Below, piece by piece: positions 8,094 through 17,028 of a stretch of DNA of 64,000 bases. The notes below the pieces were generated by a model. The model was not told the DNA's origin, ran no database searches, and worked only from the letters and a program-made list of their open reading frames with translations. Numbering within the stretch: the stretch's first letter is position 1; every line of letters starts with the position of its first letter. The DNA lies in the NCBI GenBank assembly GCA_024233285.1, contig JACKPU010000001.1:744001-808000 (forward strand), read 5' to 3'. This stretch comes from Opitutaceae bacterium (GTDB lineage: Bacteria; Verrucomicrobiota; Verrucomicrobiia; Opitutales; Opitutaceae). The position numbers were made by a program, and so were the translations under genes.

Positions 8094-8930
8094 ATGCGGG
8101 CTGACCCGTCTCTCAGCGCCCAACGCAAAGGCAGCATGCGCTGGCATCTGCTGCTCGCCCTGCTCGGACTTATCATGGTGCTGCCCTTTGTCTGGATGGT
8201 GCTGACCGGCTTGAAGCCGTTGTCTGAGGTGGCGTCCGAGGATTGGATTCCAAGCGTCTTCCGCTGGGAAAACTACCACGAGGTGTTCTCGGTCATTCCA
8301 TTCGCGCGGTTCTATTGGAACAGCCTGTTCGTGGCGGCCTGGGTGACGTTCCTGCAGGTCATCACCAGTTCGCTCGCGGCGTTCTCCTTCTCGCGTCTGC
8401 AATGGCCGGGACGCGACAAGGTTTTCCTGCTTTATCTGTCCACGTTGATGCTGCCGGGCCTGGTCGTCGTGATCACGAACTATCAGATCATGATCCAGCT
8501 CGGCTTGGTGGACACCTTGACCGGGTTGATCCTGCCGTCGGCGTTCACGGCCTTCGGCACGTTTTTGCTGCGCCAGTTCATGCTGTCGATTCCGGTCTCG
8601 TTTGACGAGGCGGCCGAAATGGACGGCGCGAGCAAGTGGCGGATTTACCTCGATGTGATCCTGCCCTTGAGCCGGCCGGGCATCATCGCGCTGACGATCT
8701 TCACCTTCGTGGGCAACTACCAGAGCTTCTTCTGGCCGCTGGTGATGCTGCGCGATCAGGAAAAATACACGCTGCCGGTCGGGCTCTTGTTCTTCGATTC
8801 CGAAATCGGCCAGTCCACCCATCTGCTCATGGCGGCCGTGACGATGTCAGTGCTGCCGATGATCATCCTGTTTGTGTTTCTCCAACGTTTCCTGATCAGC
8901 GGCATCCAGCTCGGCGGCGTGAAGGGCTGA
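8094..8930 (+). CDS. Sugar ABC transporter permease, MalG/UgpE type
   Basis: This 278-residue inner-membrane protein has the MalG-type layout: an N-terminal helix (LLLALLGLIMVLPFVWMVLTG), a periplasmic stretch, and five further hydrophobic segments. The ATPase-contact loop reads FDEAAEMDGASKWRIYLDVILPLSRPG (about 179-205). Length is normal for the family. It is the last gene of the (+) operon, 20 bases after its partner permease, and converges on the heparinase-like gene with only 13 bases between stops. It forms the second half of the translocation channel for the preceding binding protein. Confidence 0.9.
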   Translation: MRADPSLSAQRKGSMRWHLLLALLGLIMVLPFVWMVLTGLKPLSEVASEDWIPSVFRWENYHEVFSVIPFARFYWNSLFVAAWVTFLQVITSSLAAFSFSRLQWPGRDKVFLLYLSTLMLPGLVVVITNYQIMIQLGLVDTLTGLILPSAFTAFGTFLLRQFMLSIPVSFDEAAEMDGASKWRIYLDVILPLSRPGIIALTIFTFVGNYQSFFWPLVMLRDQEKYTLPVGLLFFDSEIGQSTHLLMAAVTMSVLPMIILFVFLQRFLISGIQLGGVKG

Positions 8931-8943
8931 CCGCCGGACGGAT

Positions 8944-11367
8944 TTACGGCGCGACTGCCGCTATCCCTTGAACCGAAATGGCGTAGGTCGTCCCGCCGGT
9001 TTGCACCAAGGCGATGGCCTTGGTCGTGATGGCGAAGGCTTCCATTTCATCGGCTTGGTTCACCGCGACCGCGTCGGGGCCGATCTCGGCGATCTCCGCG
9101 TTGCCCGTGCGCCGGCTTGAAACGGTGGCCGCCGGTTTTCCGGGATAACCCGGACAGAGGACCACGCCGAAGTTGCGCCGGACGGCGGTTATGGCGGTGG
9201 GGCTGAAACGCAGGTGGTATTGGTTGTGCCACTGGGCGCTGGACTGAGCGCCCTTGGCCGGCGGTGGATCCCAACCTTCGCGCATGGTGATGAAAGAGTC
9301 TTGATGAAAAAGGAAATGACCGGCCAGGACACTTTCCTCGCGGGTGATGGTGAACGCCTTGCCGTCCTTGCTCACCGCAAACGGATTCCACGAATGGATG
9401 TTCCACTGCAATGCGGAGGTGACCCCCAGCTGGGCGATGAACTCATCCACGAGGAGGAAACAACCCGAGGCCTTCAGGTAAACCACATGCCGGCGGCAGC
9501 GCCGAGCCTGCAGCCGGTAGCTCTGATCCCCGTCGCCTTGGAAGTAAACCAGGTGATCATTTTCAAAATGTCCTTCCACGGCACCGCGCGCCTCCAAGGA
9601 CCGAATCAGCTGGGACGCGTCGGAGAAGGTGAGGCAATTGTTCGACTTGGTGTGCCAGACCCAATGGGCGTGGTGGGCGGAACCGTAGCCGGCGTAGTAT
9701 CCGGTCGGCATCGCCATGACGCGGCCGCCAACGTGCAAAATGAAATCGTTGTTGTTGGCGTGCGAGTGACTGAAGGAACCGAAGGGCGATGAGCGAAAGA
9801 TAAAGGCGACGTCGTCCTTGCCGCGGTTCACGCCGGTGCGAATGGCCGCCCAGCCGACCGCGGGAAACACGTGGCTGAGTCGCGCCGGCGGTTCGCTGCG
9901 GGATGCGGCGGTTGGTTGATCCGCAAGCGTCGGCGCGAGCAACAGCGTGGGATTCACCCGGCCCATGACGCGTTCCGGCGGAGTCTTTGCGCAAAGCCGG
10001 GCCTCGTGGCGCAGCTCCGCGACATAGGGCAGAAATTCCGGGCTCTGGGTTTCCCGTGCAATCAGTTCCGCCAGATCGGCATGGGCCGTCCACGCGACCT
10101 CCCAGCGTTCCGTGTGGTCGCCGAAACCGATCCATTCGGCGTAGGCCGGCAGGACGGCGTGTTTCCAGCGAACGTGGTTTTTCCAAAACGGCCGTGTGTA
10201 GAGATTGATGCCGGCGCCTTGCTTCAGAATGGAGGCAAACCGGCTCATGAGGGTCACATATGCGTTGCTGTAGGAAATGCCCTCGGCCCAGCCGCCGTCG
10301 TCACCCGCCCAGACCGGCCAGATGCCGCAGAGCACGGGCCGCAACCACTCGAGCCAACGGCGCGCGTCCGGAATCTGCTCGTGAAAGACCAAGGCCAGTT
10401 GGGCAAGAAACACGATCTCGCGGCCGGCATGGGAATCGAACCGTGTCACCCCGTAGCAGCCCTGATCATGCATGTGGCTGAAGGTCAGCTCGCCGCGGTG
10501 ACGAAACTGTTGGATGACCTGCTGCCTCTCTCCGTCGGTGAACAGATCCCACACCCAGTCGCAGGTGATCGGACCGGTGGTGATGACCGACATGTGCGCT
10601 TCGTCATTGTGGCCGAGATAGGAAGAGCCCTCCGGATCCCACCGGCAGAGACTGAGAATGCGATCACAAGCGGCGCGACCGTAGGACCGGTTGCCGGTTG
10701 CCAGATAGGCCAGGGCAAGCGTCTCGGCCCCTTTGGCAAAACGCCGCGTGCCCCACATCGTCGGATACCAGATTCTGCGGAACGCTTCGTAGTCCAGAGT
10801 GCGGTCCGGCAAGAACTCCGGTTCGTTCATGTGGTGCGATTGCGTCAGCAGCTCGTCCGCGTCCTCCCGCAGCAAGACCAGTTCGTCCGGCGCCGTGGCG
10901 GGCAACTGTTCCCGCCACGATGGCACCGCTGTGGCGAGGATGTGCATGCGGGGATGCGTGTCGGGAAACCGTTGCAACCAGGCCTCGACGGCCGGCACCT
11001 CCAGAATCACGGCGGATTCGCTGATCGTAAACGTGAAGGTTTCCGCGACGGCGTCACCGGCCGACCACCTCCACCAATACTTGCCCGGCGGCAGGGCTTG
11101 CTCGGGTAAAAACACCGGATCTTCCAAACCGGTTTTTTCAATCACACATTGCGTGAACGCCTCGTCCGTGGCGACCTGCAGCGTGTATCCGTCGGCGATG
11201 GGAACGGCGACCTTTTCGTAAACCGGCGGATGCGTTCCCGATATCAGCATCTCCCGTTCGGCCGTCGGCGGTTTCCACGCAAACACGGGCGGATTTGTGC
11301 CCGGCGTGCTTGTATGGCGCGGTTGCCGGGGATCGATGTGCGGATGGGGATGACGGGATTCTTTCAT
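8944..11367 (-). CDS. Heparinase II/III-like polysaccharide lyase with DUF4962-type N-terminal domain
   Basis: The 807-residue product resembles heparinase II-type lyases. An N-terminal region reading PPVFAWKPP, with beta-rich sequence to about 120, precedes an alpha/alpha-barrel-like part (about 130-470, including RRIWYPTMWGTRRFAKGAE and YLGHNDEAHMSV). A heparinase II/III-like beta domain follows from about 500, with FRSSPFGSFSHSHANNNDFILHVGGR. Such enzymes cleave uronic-acid-containing polysaccharides by beta-elimination using Tyr/His residues. No clear signal peptide is seen at the ATG chosen, so it may act on imported oligosaccharides or the start may be misplaced. It lies between the sugar transporter and the TetR gene. 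Substrate (heparinoid, alginate, ulvan) is unknown. Confidence 0.8.
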   Translation of the reverse strand: MKESRHPHPHIDPRQPRHTSTPGTNPPVFAWKPPTAEREMLISGTHPPVYEKVAVPIADGYTLQVATDEAFTQCVIEKTGLEDPVFLPEQALPPGKYWWRWSAGDAVAETFTFTISESAVILEVPAVEAWLQRFPDTHPRMHILATAVPSWREQLPATAPDELVLLREDADELLTQSHHMNEPEFLPDRTLDYEAFRRIWYPTMWGTRRFAKGAETLALAYLATGNRSYGRAACDRILSLCRWDPEGSSYLGHNDEAHMSVITTGPITCDWVWDLFTDGERQQVIQQFRHRGELTFSHMHDQGCYGVTRFDSHAGREIVFLAQLALVFHEQIPDARRWLEWLRPVLCGIWPVWAGDDGGWAEGISYSNAYVTLMSRFASILKQGAGINLYTRPFWKNHVRWKHAVLPAYAEWIGFGDHTERWEVAWTAHADLAELIARETQSPEFLPYVAELRHEARLCAKTPPERVMGRVNPTLLLAPTLADQPTAASRSEPPARLSHVFPAVGWAAIRTGVNRGKDDVAFIFRSSPFGSFSHSHANNNDFILHVGGRVMAMPTGYYAGYGSAHHAHWVWHTKSNNCLTFSDASQLIRSLEARGAVEGHFENDHLVYFQGDGDQSYRLQARRCRRHVVYLKASGCFLLVDEFIAQLGVTSALQWNIHSWNPFAVSKDGKAFTITREESVLAGHFLFHQDSFITMREGWDPPPAKGAQSSAQWHNQYHLRFSPTAITAVRRNFGVVLCPGYPGKPAATVSSRRTGNAEIAEIGPDAVAVNQADEMEAFAITTKAIALVQTGGTTYAISVQGIAAVAP

Positions 11368-11473
11368 TAATCGTGCGAACAGTGGTCCGTGGAAAAGGGG
11401 TCGGTCACGTCGTGAGTGACTCGCCGGATCCTTGAAAGCCCCTCACCAGGGCGGCCTTGGGGGCCGCGGTCAT

Positions 11474-12106
11474 TCAGGGGCGCATGCCTGCGAGCAGGAA
11501 GTGCTCGGCGGTGGCGATACCGCGTTTGATGACGGCGGGGGCGCCGAGATTGATGTGGAGGCCCTGCGAAAGCGTGTAGCGGTGTGAGGCATAGACCTGA
11601 CAAATGCCAATAATCGTGATCAGCAGCTCGGTCGCATCGAGGTCCTTGCGCCACTTCACGCCGTCGGCGTCCTGCCGGATCGCCATGGCAAGGCGTGCGA
11701 CCACACTGTCCTTCGACAGCCGCGCGCGCGAGTTCCGGATGCCCTGGCCTTTGTTGAGGTTCTCCCAGAGCATCAACTGCGTGAATTCGGGGTGAATGCG
11801 GGGAAATTCGAAGTAAACCAGCACCAGCCGTTTGACGATGTCCTCCAGCGACTGCGCATTGCCGATGGTTTCCTGTTCGAAGGCACTCAGCCCATCATAG
11901 GCGTAGGAAAGGGCTTCCTGGTAAAGTCGGGCCTTGTTGCTGAAATAGTGGTAGACCATCCGTTTGTTGACGCCCGCTTGCTGGACGATCTCGTTGACCG
12001 AGATTCCATCGAAGCCCTTGTTGGAAAACAGGGTGATGGCGGTGCGCAGCAGGCGGTCTCTGGTGCTGACGGTCTCGTCCTTGGCGGTTTTTTGTCGGGC
12101 AGCCAT
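11474..12106 (-). CDS. TetR family transcriptional regulator
   Basis: The 210-residue protein has a TetR N-terminal DNA-binding domain: RDRLLRTAITLFSNKGFDGISVNEIVQQAGVNKRMVYHYFSNK split across residues 17-58, with the helix-turn-helix at about 37-56. The ligand-binding C-terminal domain is poorly conserved, as usual. I start at ATG 12106 (MAARQKTAKDE) because upstream in-frame residues are hydrophobic and unlike TetR N-termini. A palindrome (12163-12178) lies 56 bases upstream of its start, in the region shared with the divergent acetyltransferase gene. Near-identical palindromes precede the MBL and sulfatase genes, so this is the likely local repressor and probably regulates itself. Confidence 0.92.
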   Translation of the reverse strand: MAARQKTAKDETVSTRDRLLRTAITLFSNKGFDGISVNEIVQQAGVNKRMVYHYFSNKARLYQEALSYAYDGLSAFEQETIGNAQSLEDIVKRLVLVYFEFPRIHPEFTQLMLWENLNKGQGIRNSRARLSKDSVVARLAMAIRQDADGVKWRKDLDATELLITIIGICQVYASHRYTLSQGLHINLGAPAVIKRGIATAEHFLLAGMRP

Positions 12107-12162
12107 TTTTTTGGAGCATCCTTCTTCTCCGGCGATTTTCAATCGGGAAAATCCGCACAAAA

Positions 12163-12178
12163 GTAACCAAACGGTTAT
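12163..12178. promoter_or_regulatory. Candidate TetR operator, site 1 (tetR/GNAT divergent region)
   Basis: GTAACCAAACGGTTAT is an inverted repeat (GTAACC, four bases, GGTTAT) with one mismatch from perfect symmetry. It lies between the divergent starts of the TetR gene (12106) and the GNAT gene (12229). Nearly the same sequence occurs at 15523-15538 and 17029-17044, each just upstream of a gene start. That combination is what an autoregulating TetR operator looks like. Confidence 0.7.
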
Positions 12179-12228
12179 CAAAGGGTTGACGCCGGCCCCG
12201 GTATCCGGTCGAGTCCGGACCCCGAAGC

Positions 12229-13110
12229 ATGGCTTGCCCTTCTGATCAATCCACCCCTACCGGGGTCATCCGGAATCTTACGCCGGCTGACCAAGCCGGA
12301 GGCCTGAAACTGTCCACCGAAGCATCTTGGAATCAGAATGCCTCGGATTGGCAATTGCTGGCCGCGACTTGCTGGGGGCGGGGCATGGCCGTGGCGGGCT
12401 GCGGACTCGTGGGCACGGCCATGGTATGGCCGCTCTCCGGCGACTATGCATGGATCAACATGGTGCTCGTGACGCCGGACCATCGCGGGCGTGGTATCGC
12501 CCGATCATTGATGGAGAACCTGCTCCAAGAAATTGAAAATCAGGGGCGGATCGCATTTCTGGATGCCACCGAGATGGGGGAGGGGCTTTATCGCAAACTG
12601 GGTTTTCGCGACGGTCCAAGGCTGCTGCGCCTTCGCCGCGAATCCGCCGCGACAAATGCACCGAAACCCACGACCGCAGGCCTTCGTCCCATGCGACCGG
12701 CGGATTTGGAAGCGGTTGCATCGCTTGACCATGCGACCTTCGGCCTTGATCGGCGCGAATTGCTGGAGAACTTTCTGACCCGCTGTCCCCTTTCGGCTTG
12801 GGTTGCGGAGTCCGCCGCCGGTCAGATTGAAGGATTTGTGACCGCGCGTAACGGCCGCCTCGCCACCCAGTTGGGGCCAGTGGTCGCGCGCGACCGCGGA
12901 CAGGCTGAATGCTTGTTGCAAGCGGCTCTGCAATCAATCGACGGCCCCGCGATCCTTGATGTGCCGGCGGTGGACACCGCATGGCTTGAGGCCGTGAAGG
13001 CCGTGGGATTTGTCGTGCAACGCGGGTTCATGCGCATGACGCGCGGTGAACACGCGCTGGCGACCGACTGGTCGCGCTACTTTGCGATCAGCGGACCAGA
13101 CTTTGCTTAA
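12229..13110 (+). CDS. GNAT family N-acetyltransferase with second acetyltransferase-like domain
   Basis: The 293-residue protein has an N-terminal GNAT domain (about 13-130) with the acetyl-CoA pyrophosphate-binding loop VTPDHRGRGIARSLM (81-95). A second region follows (about 150-290, LRPMRPADLEAVASLDHATFGLDRRELL) that resembles the YitH/HolE-type acetyltransferase domain often fused behind GNAT. It transfers an acetyl group to an unknown amine. It is divergent from the TetR gene, with the candidate operator 50 bases upstream of its ATG, and its stop overlaps the stop of the convergent FAD oxidoreductase by four bases. Confidence 0.85.
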   Translation: MACPSDQSTPTGVIRNLTPADQAGGLKLSTEASWNQNASDWQLLAATCWGRGMAVAGCGLVGTAMVWPLSGDYAWINMVLVTPDHRGRGIARSLMENLLQEIENQGRIAFLDATEMGEGLYRKLGFRDGPRLLRLRRESAATNAPKPTTAGLRPMRPADLEAVASLDHATFGLDRRELLENFLTRCPLSAWVAESAAGQIEGFVTARNGRLATQLGPVVARDRGQAECLLQAALQSIDGPAILDVPAVDTAWLEAVKAVGFVVQRGFMRMTRGEHALATDWSRYFAISGPDFA

Positions 13111-14675
13111 GTCTTGGGTCCGGCTTTTTTCAGGATTACGTGAGCGGCGTTGTAGCCGGGCAGGCCGGTGATGTTGCCGCCGGGATGGGAACTCGAGCCG
13201 CACAGGTAGAGGCCTTTGATCACGGTTTCGTAACCCCCCGCATCCGCGAAGGGCCGGTGGGCGCCGATCTGGCCGAATTGAAAACTGCCGATGAGCAGGT
13301 CGCCGGTGCGCATGTTCGGCAGCGTGCGTTCCGTGTCGAGGGCGCTGCGGGTAAATTGGTCGAGCACGGCGTCGGCGAGATTGGGCGCGAATTCGGTCCA
13401 GAGTTTCAGCATCGCCCGACCGTGTGCGTCCTTCTCGCGGTCCCAATTGTGCGCGTCGCCTTGCAGGGCGTAGGGCAGCTTTTCCCACATGAAGGCGGTG
13501 TGCCGCCCGGCCGGAGCCTGACTCGGATCGAAATGCGTCGGGCAGCAACCCCACATCACGGTCGGCGGAATCGTGCCTTGCTCATGGTGTCGCACGATGT
13601 CGTGAAACTGATCGATCGTCTCCAAGCCCAGCACGATCATGAGGGCATCCGTCAGGGCGGGATGTTTTTTCGCGGCGGTGTATTCCGGCGGTTCGCGCAG
13701 GTTGAGGTTCAGTCCGAACAGCGGCGCAATCAGGTTGTATTGAAAGTCCTGCGCCTTCGTGCGCCAGGCGCCGGGGATGGCGGCGGCGGGGGTGAGATCC
13801 AGGAACGTCTGCTGCGGGTTGAGGCTAGAGATCACCCCGCGCCTGGCCTGCACCACGCGTCCATCGGTCAACCGCACGCCGCGCGCCTGGCCGTCGGCGA
13901 TGAGGATTTCGGCCGGCGTGGCCTTGAGCATGAATTCGCCGCCCGCACGGATGACGGCCGCCTGCAGGGCAAGCGCCAGGCTCCGCGAACCGCCGACGGC
14001 CATTTGCGGACGACCCGCACTCGCGAACAAAGCCGGGATGTGATGACCGAAACCGCGGCAGCGCAGGTCCACCTCGCGCAGGCCGTTGAAGAAGAGCAGG
14101 CCGGCCTGGACGGTCGGGTGTTCAAACTCGCGCTGCACGAACTCGAGCGGCGAAAGCTGGCTGATCTCGAGCAGCAGCCGGCCTTCCGGCGTTTTTTCCA
14201 ACCGCGCGCGGCGCTCGGCCGGCGGCAACGGCACCGTGCGGCCCTCGGGCTCAAGAATCTCGCGCACGATCGGCACGAACGCGTCGCGCCAGCGCCGCAG
14301 CGCGGCGGCGTCCTTCGCATTGAAGCGCGCAAATGATTCGGCGGTCGGTTCGATGTCGCTCCACCATTCGAGCACCTCGCCATCGCGCCGCACCACCGCG
14401 GTGCATAATTGCGGTTGCAGATAGCGCAGGCCGAACTGCTCCAGTTCCAACTCGCGATACCACGGCAGGCCGGTGATGCCGCGGTGAAAGAACGAATGGG
14501 TGTTGTGCAGAAAGCCCGGGTGGCGCGGATCCTCGACCGTTTCCGCCCCGCCGCCGACGTGATCCCGGCGCTCGATGCACAGCGTGCGGAAACCGGCGCG
14601 GGCCAGATAGGCTTGCGTGATCAGCCCGTTGTGCCCGCCGCCCAGGATGACGTAATCGTAAACCGGAGATTCCAC
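13107..14675 (-). CDS. FAD/NAD(P)-dependent oxidoreductase, phytoene desaturase (CrtI/PYROXD2) type
   Basis: The 522-residue protein starts with a dinucleotide-binding motif, YDYVILGGGHNGLITQAYLA (6-25) with E35 at the end of strand 2, followed by GGGAET. The C-terminal FAD-contacting segment reads LYLCGSSSHPGGNITGLPGY (about 491-510), characteristic of phytoene desaturase-like amine oxidase-fold proteins. The substrate is unknown; no carotenoid genes are adjacent, so carotenoid desaturation is not supported. It follows the MBL hydrolase by six bases and is probably the last gene of a sulfatase-MBL-oxidoreductase operon with TetR-type operators. Stop convergent with the GNAT gene. Confidence 0.85.
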   Translation of the reverse strand: MESPVYDYVILGGGHNGLITQAYLARAGFRTLCIERRDHVGGGAETVEDPRHPGFLHNTHSFFHRGITGLPWYRELELEQFGLRYLQPQLCTAVVRRDGEVLEWWSDIEPTAESFARFNAKDAAALRRWRDAFVPIVREILEPEGRTVPLPPAERRARLEKTPEGRLLLEISQLSPLEFVQREFEHPTVQAGLLFFNGLREVDLRCRGFGHHIPALFASAGRPQMAVGGSRSLALALQAAVIRAGGEFMLKATPAEILIADGQARGVRLTDGRVVQARRGVISSLNPQQTFLDLTPAAAIPGAWRTKAQDFQYNLIAPLFGLNLNLREPPEYTAAKKHPALTDALMIVLGLETIDQFHDIVRHHEQGTIPPTVMWGCCPTHFDPSQAPAGRHTAFMWEKLPYALQGDAHNWDREKDAHGRAMLKLWTEFAPNLADAVLDQFTRSALDTERTLPNMRTGDLLIGSFQFGQIGAHRPFADAGGYETVIKGLYLCGSSSHPGGNITGLPGYNAAHVILKKAGPKT

Positions 14676-14681
14676 AGCCGC

Positions 14682-15521
14682 TCAGAGATCGAAGGTCATG
14701 CCATCCGCCGCCACGTGGATTTTCCCTCCGGGATGAATCTTGCGCACGGTTGCCGCCATGGCTTCCGAAACCTGCGGATCGTTGTTGCGGAAACTTTCAA
14801 TCACGAGGTGCTTGAGCACGACTTGCTTCGCCCCGGCATCGCGCATCATTTCGCCGACTTGCTCCGGCGTGGCGTGCCACGAACCCCACGGCACGGTGGC
14901 GTAAAACTCCTTGGTGCCGGAGCATTCGATCAGCACGAGATCGGCATCCCGGCAAAAGTCCACGATGCGCGGGTCGGGCTCGGAATCGCTCATGATCACC
15001 ACCGTGCGCCCGCCGGAACGCAGGCGGTAATTGAAGTTTAACAAACCGCCGTGCTTCGTGATGAGCGTATCGATCACGCTGCCGTCGGTTGCGTCGCACA
15101 CCCCCTCGCTCGACAGTTCCTTGACCGTCCACTCAAGGTAATCCGCGTTCTTGCCGTGTGCGGTGCGACTCTTGATGTCGTGGGCGTAGGCCTGGCGCAG
15201 GCCGTGTTCGAGAAAATCGGCGATGCCCTTCGGTCCGGTCACCGGCAGGCGGCGGGTGCGTCCGTTGTTCCACGACAGCAACAGCAGCAGCGGCAGATCA
15301 CAGATGTGATCGAAGTGCAGGTGGGTGATGAAAACGTCAGTGATGGTTTCGACGGCCAGGTCAAAGCGCGACAGGTTGTGCACGGCGAGGCGTCCGCAAT
15401 CAAAAACCAGATTGCGTTCGCCGAGTCGCACGGCGTAGCACGGACCGCCGCGCGTGGGATGGGCGCGCACGGCGCCACTGCCGGCAATCAAAACGGATAG
15501 CGGGGGTGGGCTTGACGACAT
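14682..15521 (-). CDS. MBL-fold metal-dependent hydrolase (RNase Z-like)
   Basis: The 279-residue protein has the metallo-beta-lactamase motif HLHFDH (H67-x-H69-x-D71-H72). Later metal or active-site elements are IMSDSEPD, GSWHATPEQV and VLKHL near the C-terminus, an arrangement similar to RNase Z/arylsulfatase-type MBL hydrolases. The in-frame TTG at 15557 is a less likely start, because TTGACA there looks like a -35 box and the ATG at 15521 gives a standard N-terminus. With that ATG, a perfect palindrome ends one base before the start codon and no Shine-Dalgarno sequence is visible, so a very short leader or leaderless mRNA is possible. It lies between the sulfatase and the FAD oxidoreductase on the same strand. 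Confidence 0.87.
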   Translation of the reverse strand: MSSSPPPLSVLIAGSGAVRAHPTRGGPCYAVRLGERNLVFDCGRLAVHNLSRFDLAVETITDVFITHLHFDHICDLPLLLLLSWNNGRTRRLPVTGPKGIADFLEHGLRQAYAHDIKSRTAHGKNADYLEWTVKELSSEGVCDATDGSVIDTLITKHGGLLNFNYRLRSGGRTVVIMSDSEPDPRIVDFCRDADLVLIECSGTKEFYATVPWGSWHATPEQVGEMMRDAGAKQVVLKHLVIESFRNNDPQVSEAMAATVRKIHPGGKIHVAADGMTFDL

Positions 15522-15522
15522 G

Positions 15523-15538
15523 GTAACCAATTGGTTAC
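15523..15538. promoter_or_regulatory. Candidate TetR operator, site 2 (MBL gene)
   Basis: GTAACCAATTGGTTAC is a perfect 16-base palindrome directly upstream of the MBL hydrolase ATG (15521). TTGACA, a consensus -35 hexamer on the minus strand, lies at 15557-15552, so a bound repressor would sit in the promoter and initiation region. It matches sites at 12163 and 17029. Confidence 0.75.
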
Positions 15539-15560
15539 TGTGATGACGGGCTGTCAATGG

Positions 15561-17024
15561 TTATTCGCGGGGGCGGTTCACTTCGTCCCACAACGGGTGC
15601 CAGTCCTCGCGCCAGGCCGGTCGTTCGTTGGCGGGGACCGCCGCGAGGATCGCGAGCCGGCGTTCTTCGCTTTGCCAGCGGCGTTCATCGTAATGCGCGG
15701 ATTCGGGCGTGGCGGCGTCGAGTTCGGCGGTCATGCGCGCCAGTCGTGCGGCGTTGGCCGGATCGTCTGCAACGTTGTGCCATTCGCCGGGGTCGGCCGC
15801 GACGTTGAACAGTTCCGGCGGCGTGCCGCGGCAGAGGTTCAGTTTCCACGGCCATTGCACCAGCGTGCGCACCCCGCGCTGCAATCCCTCGGCGTAATTC
15901 TCAATGATGGCCGATCCGGTTTCGGCGGCGCGTTCGCCCCGGAGCAGCGGTGAAAGATCACGCCCGTCGCTGGGCACATCGAGGGGCTTGATGCCGGCGA
16001 GTCCGACTAGCGTCGGGCCGAGATCAAGCAGGCTGGCGGTTTCCGTCAGGCGCGTGGGTTTGATGCCGGGACCGGCGAAAATCAACGGCACGCGACTCGA
16101 GGCCTCGAACGCGGTGTTTTTATACCAAAGCCCGTGTTCGCCCATCATGTCGCCGTGATCGCTGAGAAAGGCGGTCACGGTTTCATCCAACACGCCGCGG
16201 GTTTCTAGGATGGCGATGACGCGTTGCAGATGATCGTCGGCCAGGGCCATGCGACCGTAAATCGCCCGACGCGCGGCGAGGCACACCTCGTCCGGCACGA
16301 GGGTCTCAAACCTGCCGGACTTGCGCACCCACGCGACCGAGGGATGTTCGCCGGCCATGAAGTTGTCAGGCAATTCGGGCAGCGGAATGTCGGCCTCGGC
16401 AAACATGTCCCAATACTTTTGCGGCGCCTTGAACGGGTAGTGCGGTCCGGTGATGGAAACCACCAACAAGAACGGTCGATCCCCCTCGAGCAGCTCCGGC
16501 AGTCCGGCCTCGGCTTTGCGAATCACCAGTTCGTCGTAATCCATGTCCTCGGTTTCACCGGGGCCGGCGATCATCACCGAATCGATGGTTTGCTGACCGG
16601 TGTTGACCGCGACTGCGGCGCGATTCGACCGCGTCCATTCAAACGTCGCGGGATAAATGTCCGGCACCCAGCGTTCTTCGAAACCGTGCAATTGATCCGG
16701 GCCGACAAAATGCATTTTGCCGCACAGGACGGTGCGATAGCCCGCGGCGCGAAACGTGTGCGCGAAAGTCGGCCAGTCGCTGCGCAACGGGCTGCCGTTG
16801 TCCCAAACTTCGACGTTATGCACATGTCGTGACGTCATCATCGCCGCGCGGCAGGGACAGCAAATGGGGGACGCGCAATAGGCGTGTTCCCACAGGGCAC
16901 CGCGTTGGGCCAGCCGGTCCATCGTGGGTGTGCGGGCAATCGCATCGCCATAACAACCTGTCATGTAAGCGGGCTGTTCGTCGGTGATGAATACGACGAC
17001 GTTCGGGGATGACGGAGAAGGCAT
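15561..17024 (-). CDS. Sulfatase (type I, formylglycine-dependent)
   Basis: The 487-residue protein is a type I sulfatase of the alkaline phosphatase superfamily. The formylglycine precursor is C55 in the local sequence C-C-P-C-R (residues 55-59, matching C-x-P-x-R) followed by AAMMTSR. N-terminal metal-site residues (FITDEQ), LSDHGDMMGEHGLW (about 285-300) and a C-terminal ELFNVAADPGEWHNVA stretch also fit. No signal peptide is visible from ATG 17024, though most polysaccharide sulfatases are exported, so it may act on imported sulfated sugars or another sulfate ester. It is the first gene of a run with the MBL hydrolase and FAD oxidoreductase, with an operator-like palindrome 4 bases upstream of the ATG. 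Confidence 0.9.
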   Translation of the reverse strand: MPSPSSPNVVVFITDEQPAYMTGCYGDAIARTPTMDRLAQRGALWEHAYCASPICCPCRAAMMTSRHVHNVEVWDNGSPLRSDWPTFAHTFRAAGYRTVLCGKMHFVGPDQLHGFEERWVPDIYPATFEWTRSNRAAVAVNTGQQTIDSVMIAGPGETEDMDYDELVIRKAEAGLPELLEGDRPFLLVVSITGPHYPFKAPQKYWDMFAEADIPLPELPDNFMAGEHPSVAWVRKSGRFETLVPDEVCLAARRAIYGRMALADDHLQRVIAILETRGVLDETVTAFLSDHGDMMGEHGLWYKNTAFEASSRVPLIFAGPGIKPTRLTETASLLDLGPTLVGLAGIKPLDVPSDGRDLSPLLRGERAAETGSAIIENYAEGLQRGVRTLVQWPWKLNLCRGTPPELFNVAADPGEWHNVADDPANAARLARMTAELDAATPESAHYDERRWQSEERRLAILAAVPANERPAWREDWHPLWDEVNRPRE

Positions 17025-17028
17025 CCAA

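Noticed and set aside
13107..14675. Naming the FAD oxidoreductase as phytoene desaturase crtI
   Set aside because: The fold family matches, but no carotenoid genes are nearby and the neighbours are hydrolases, so the function is left open.
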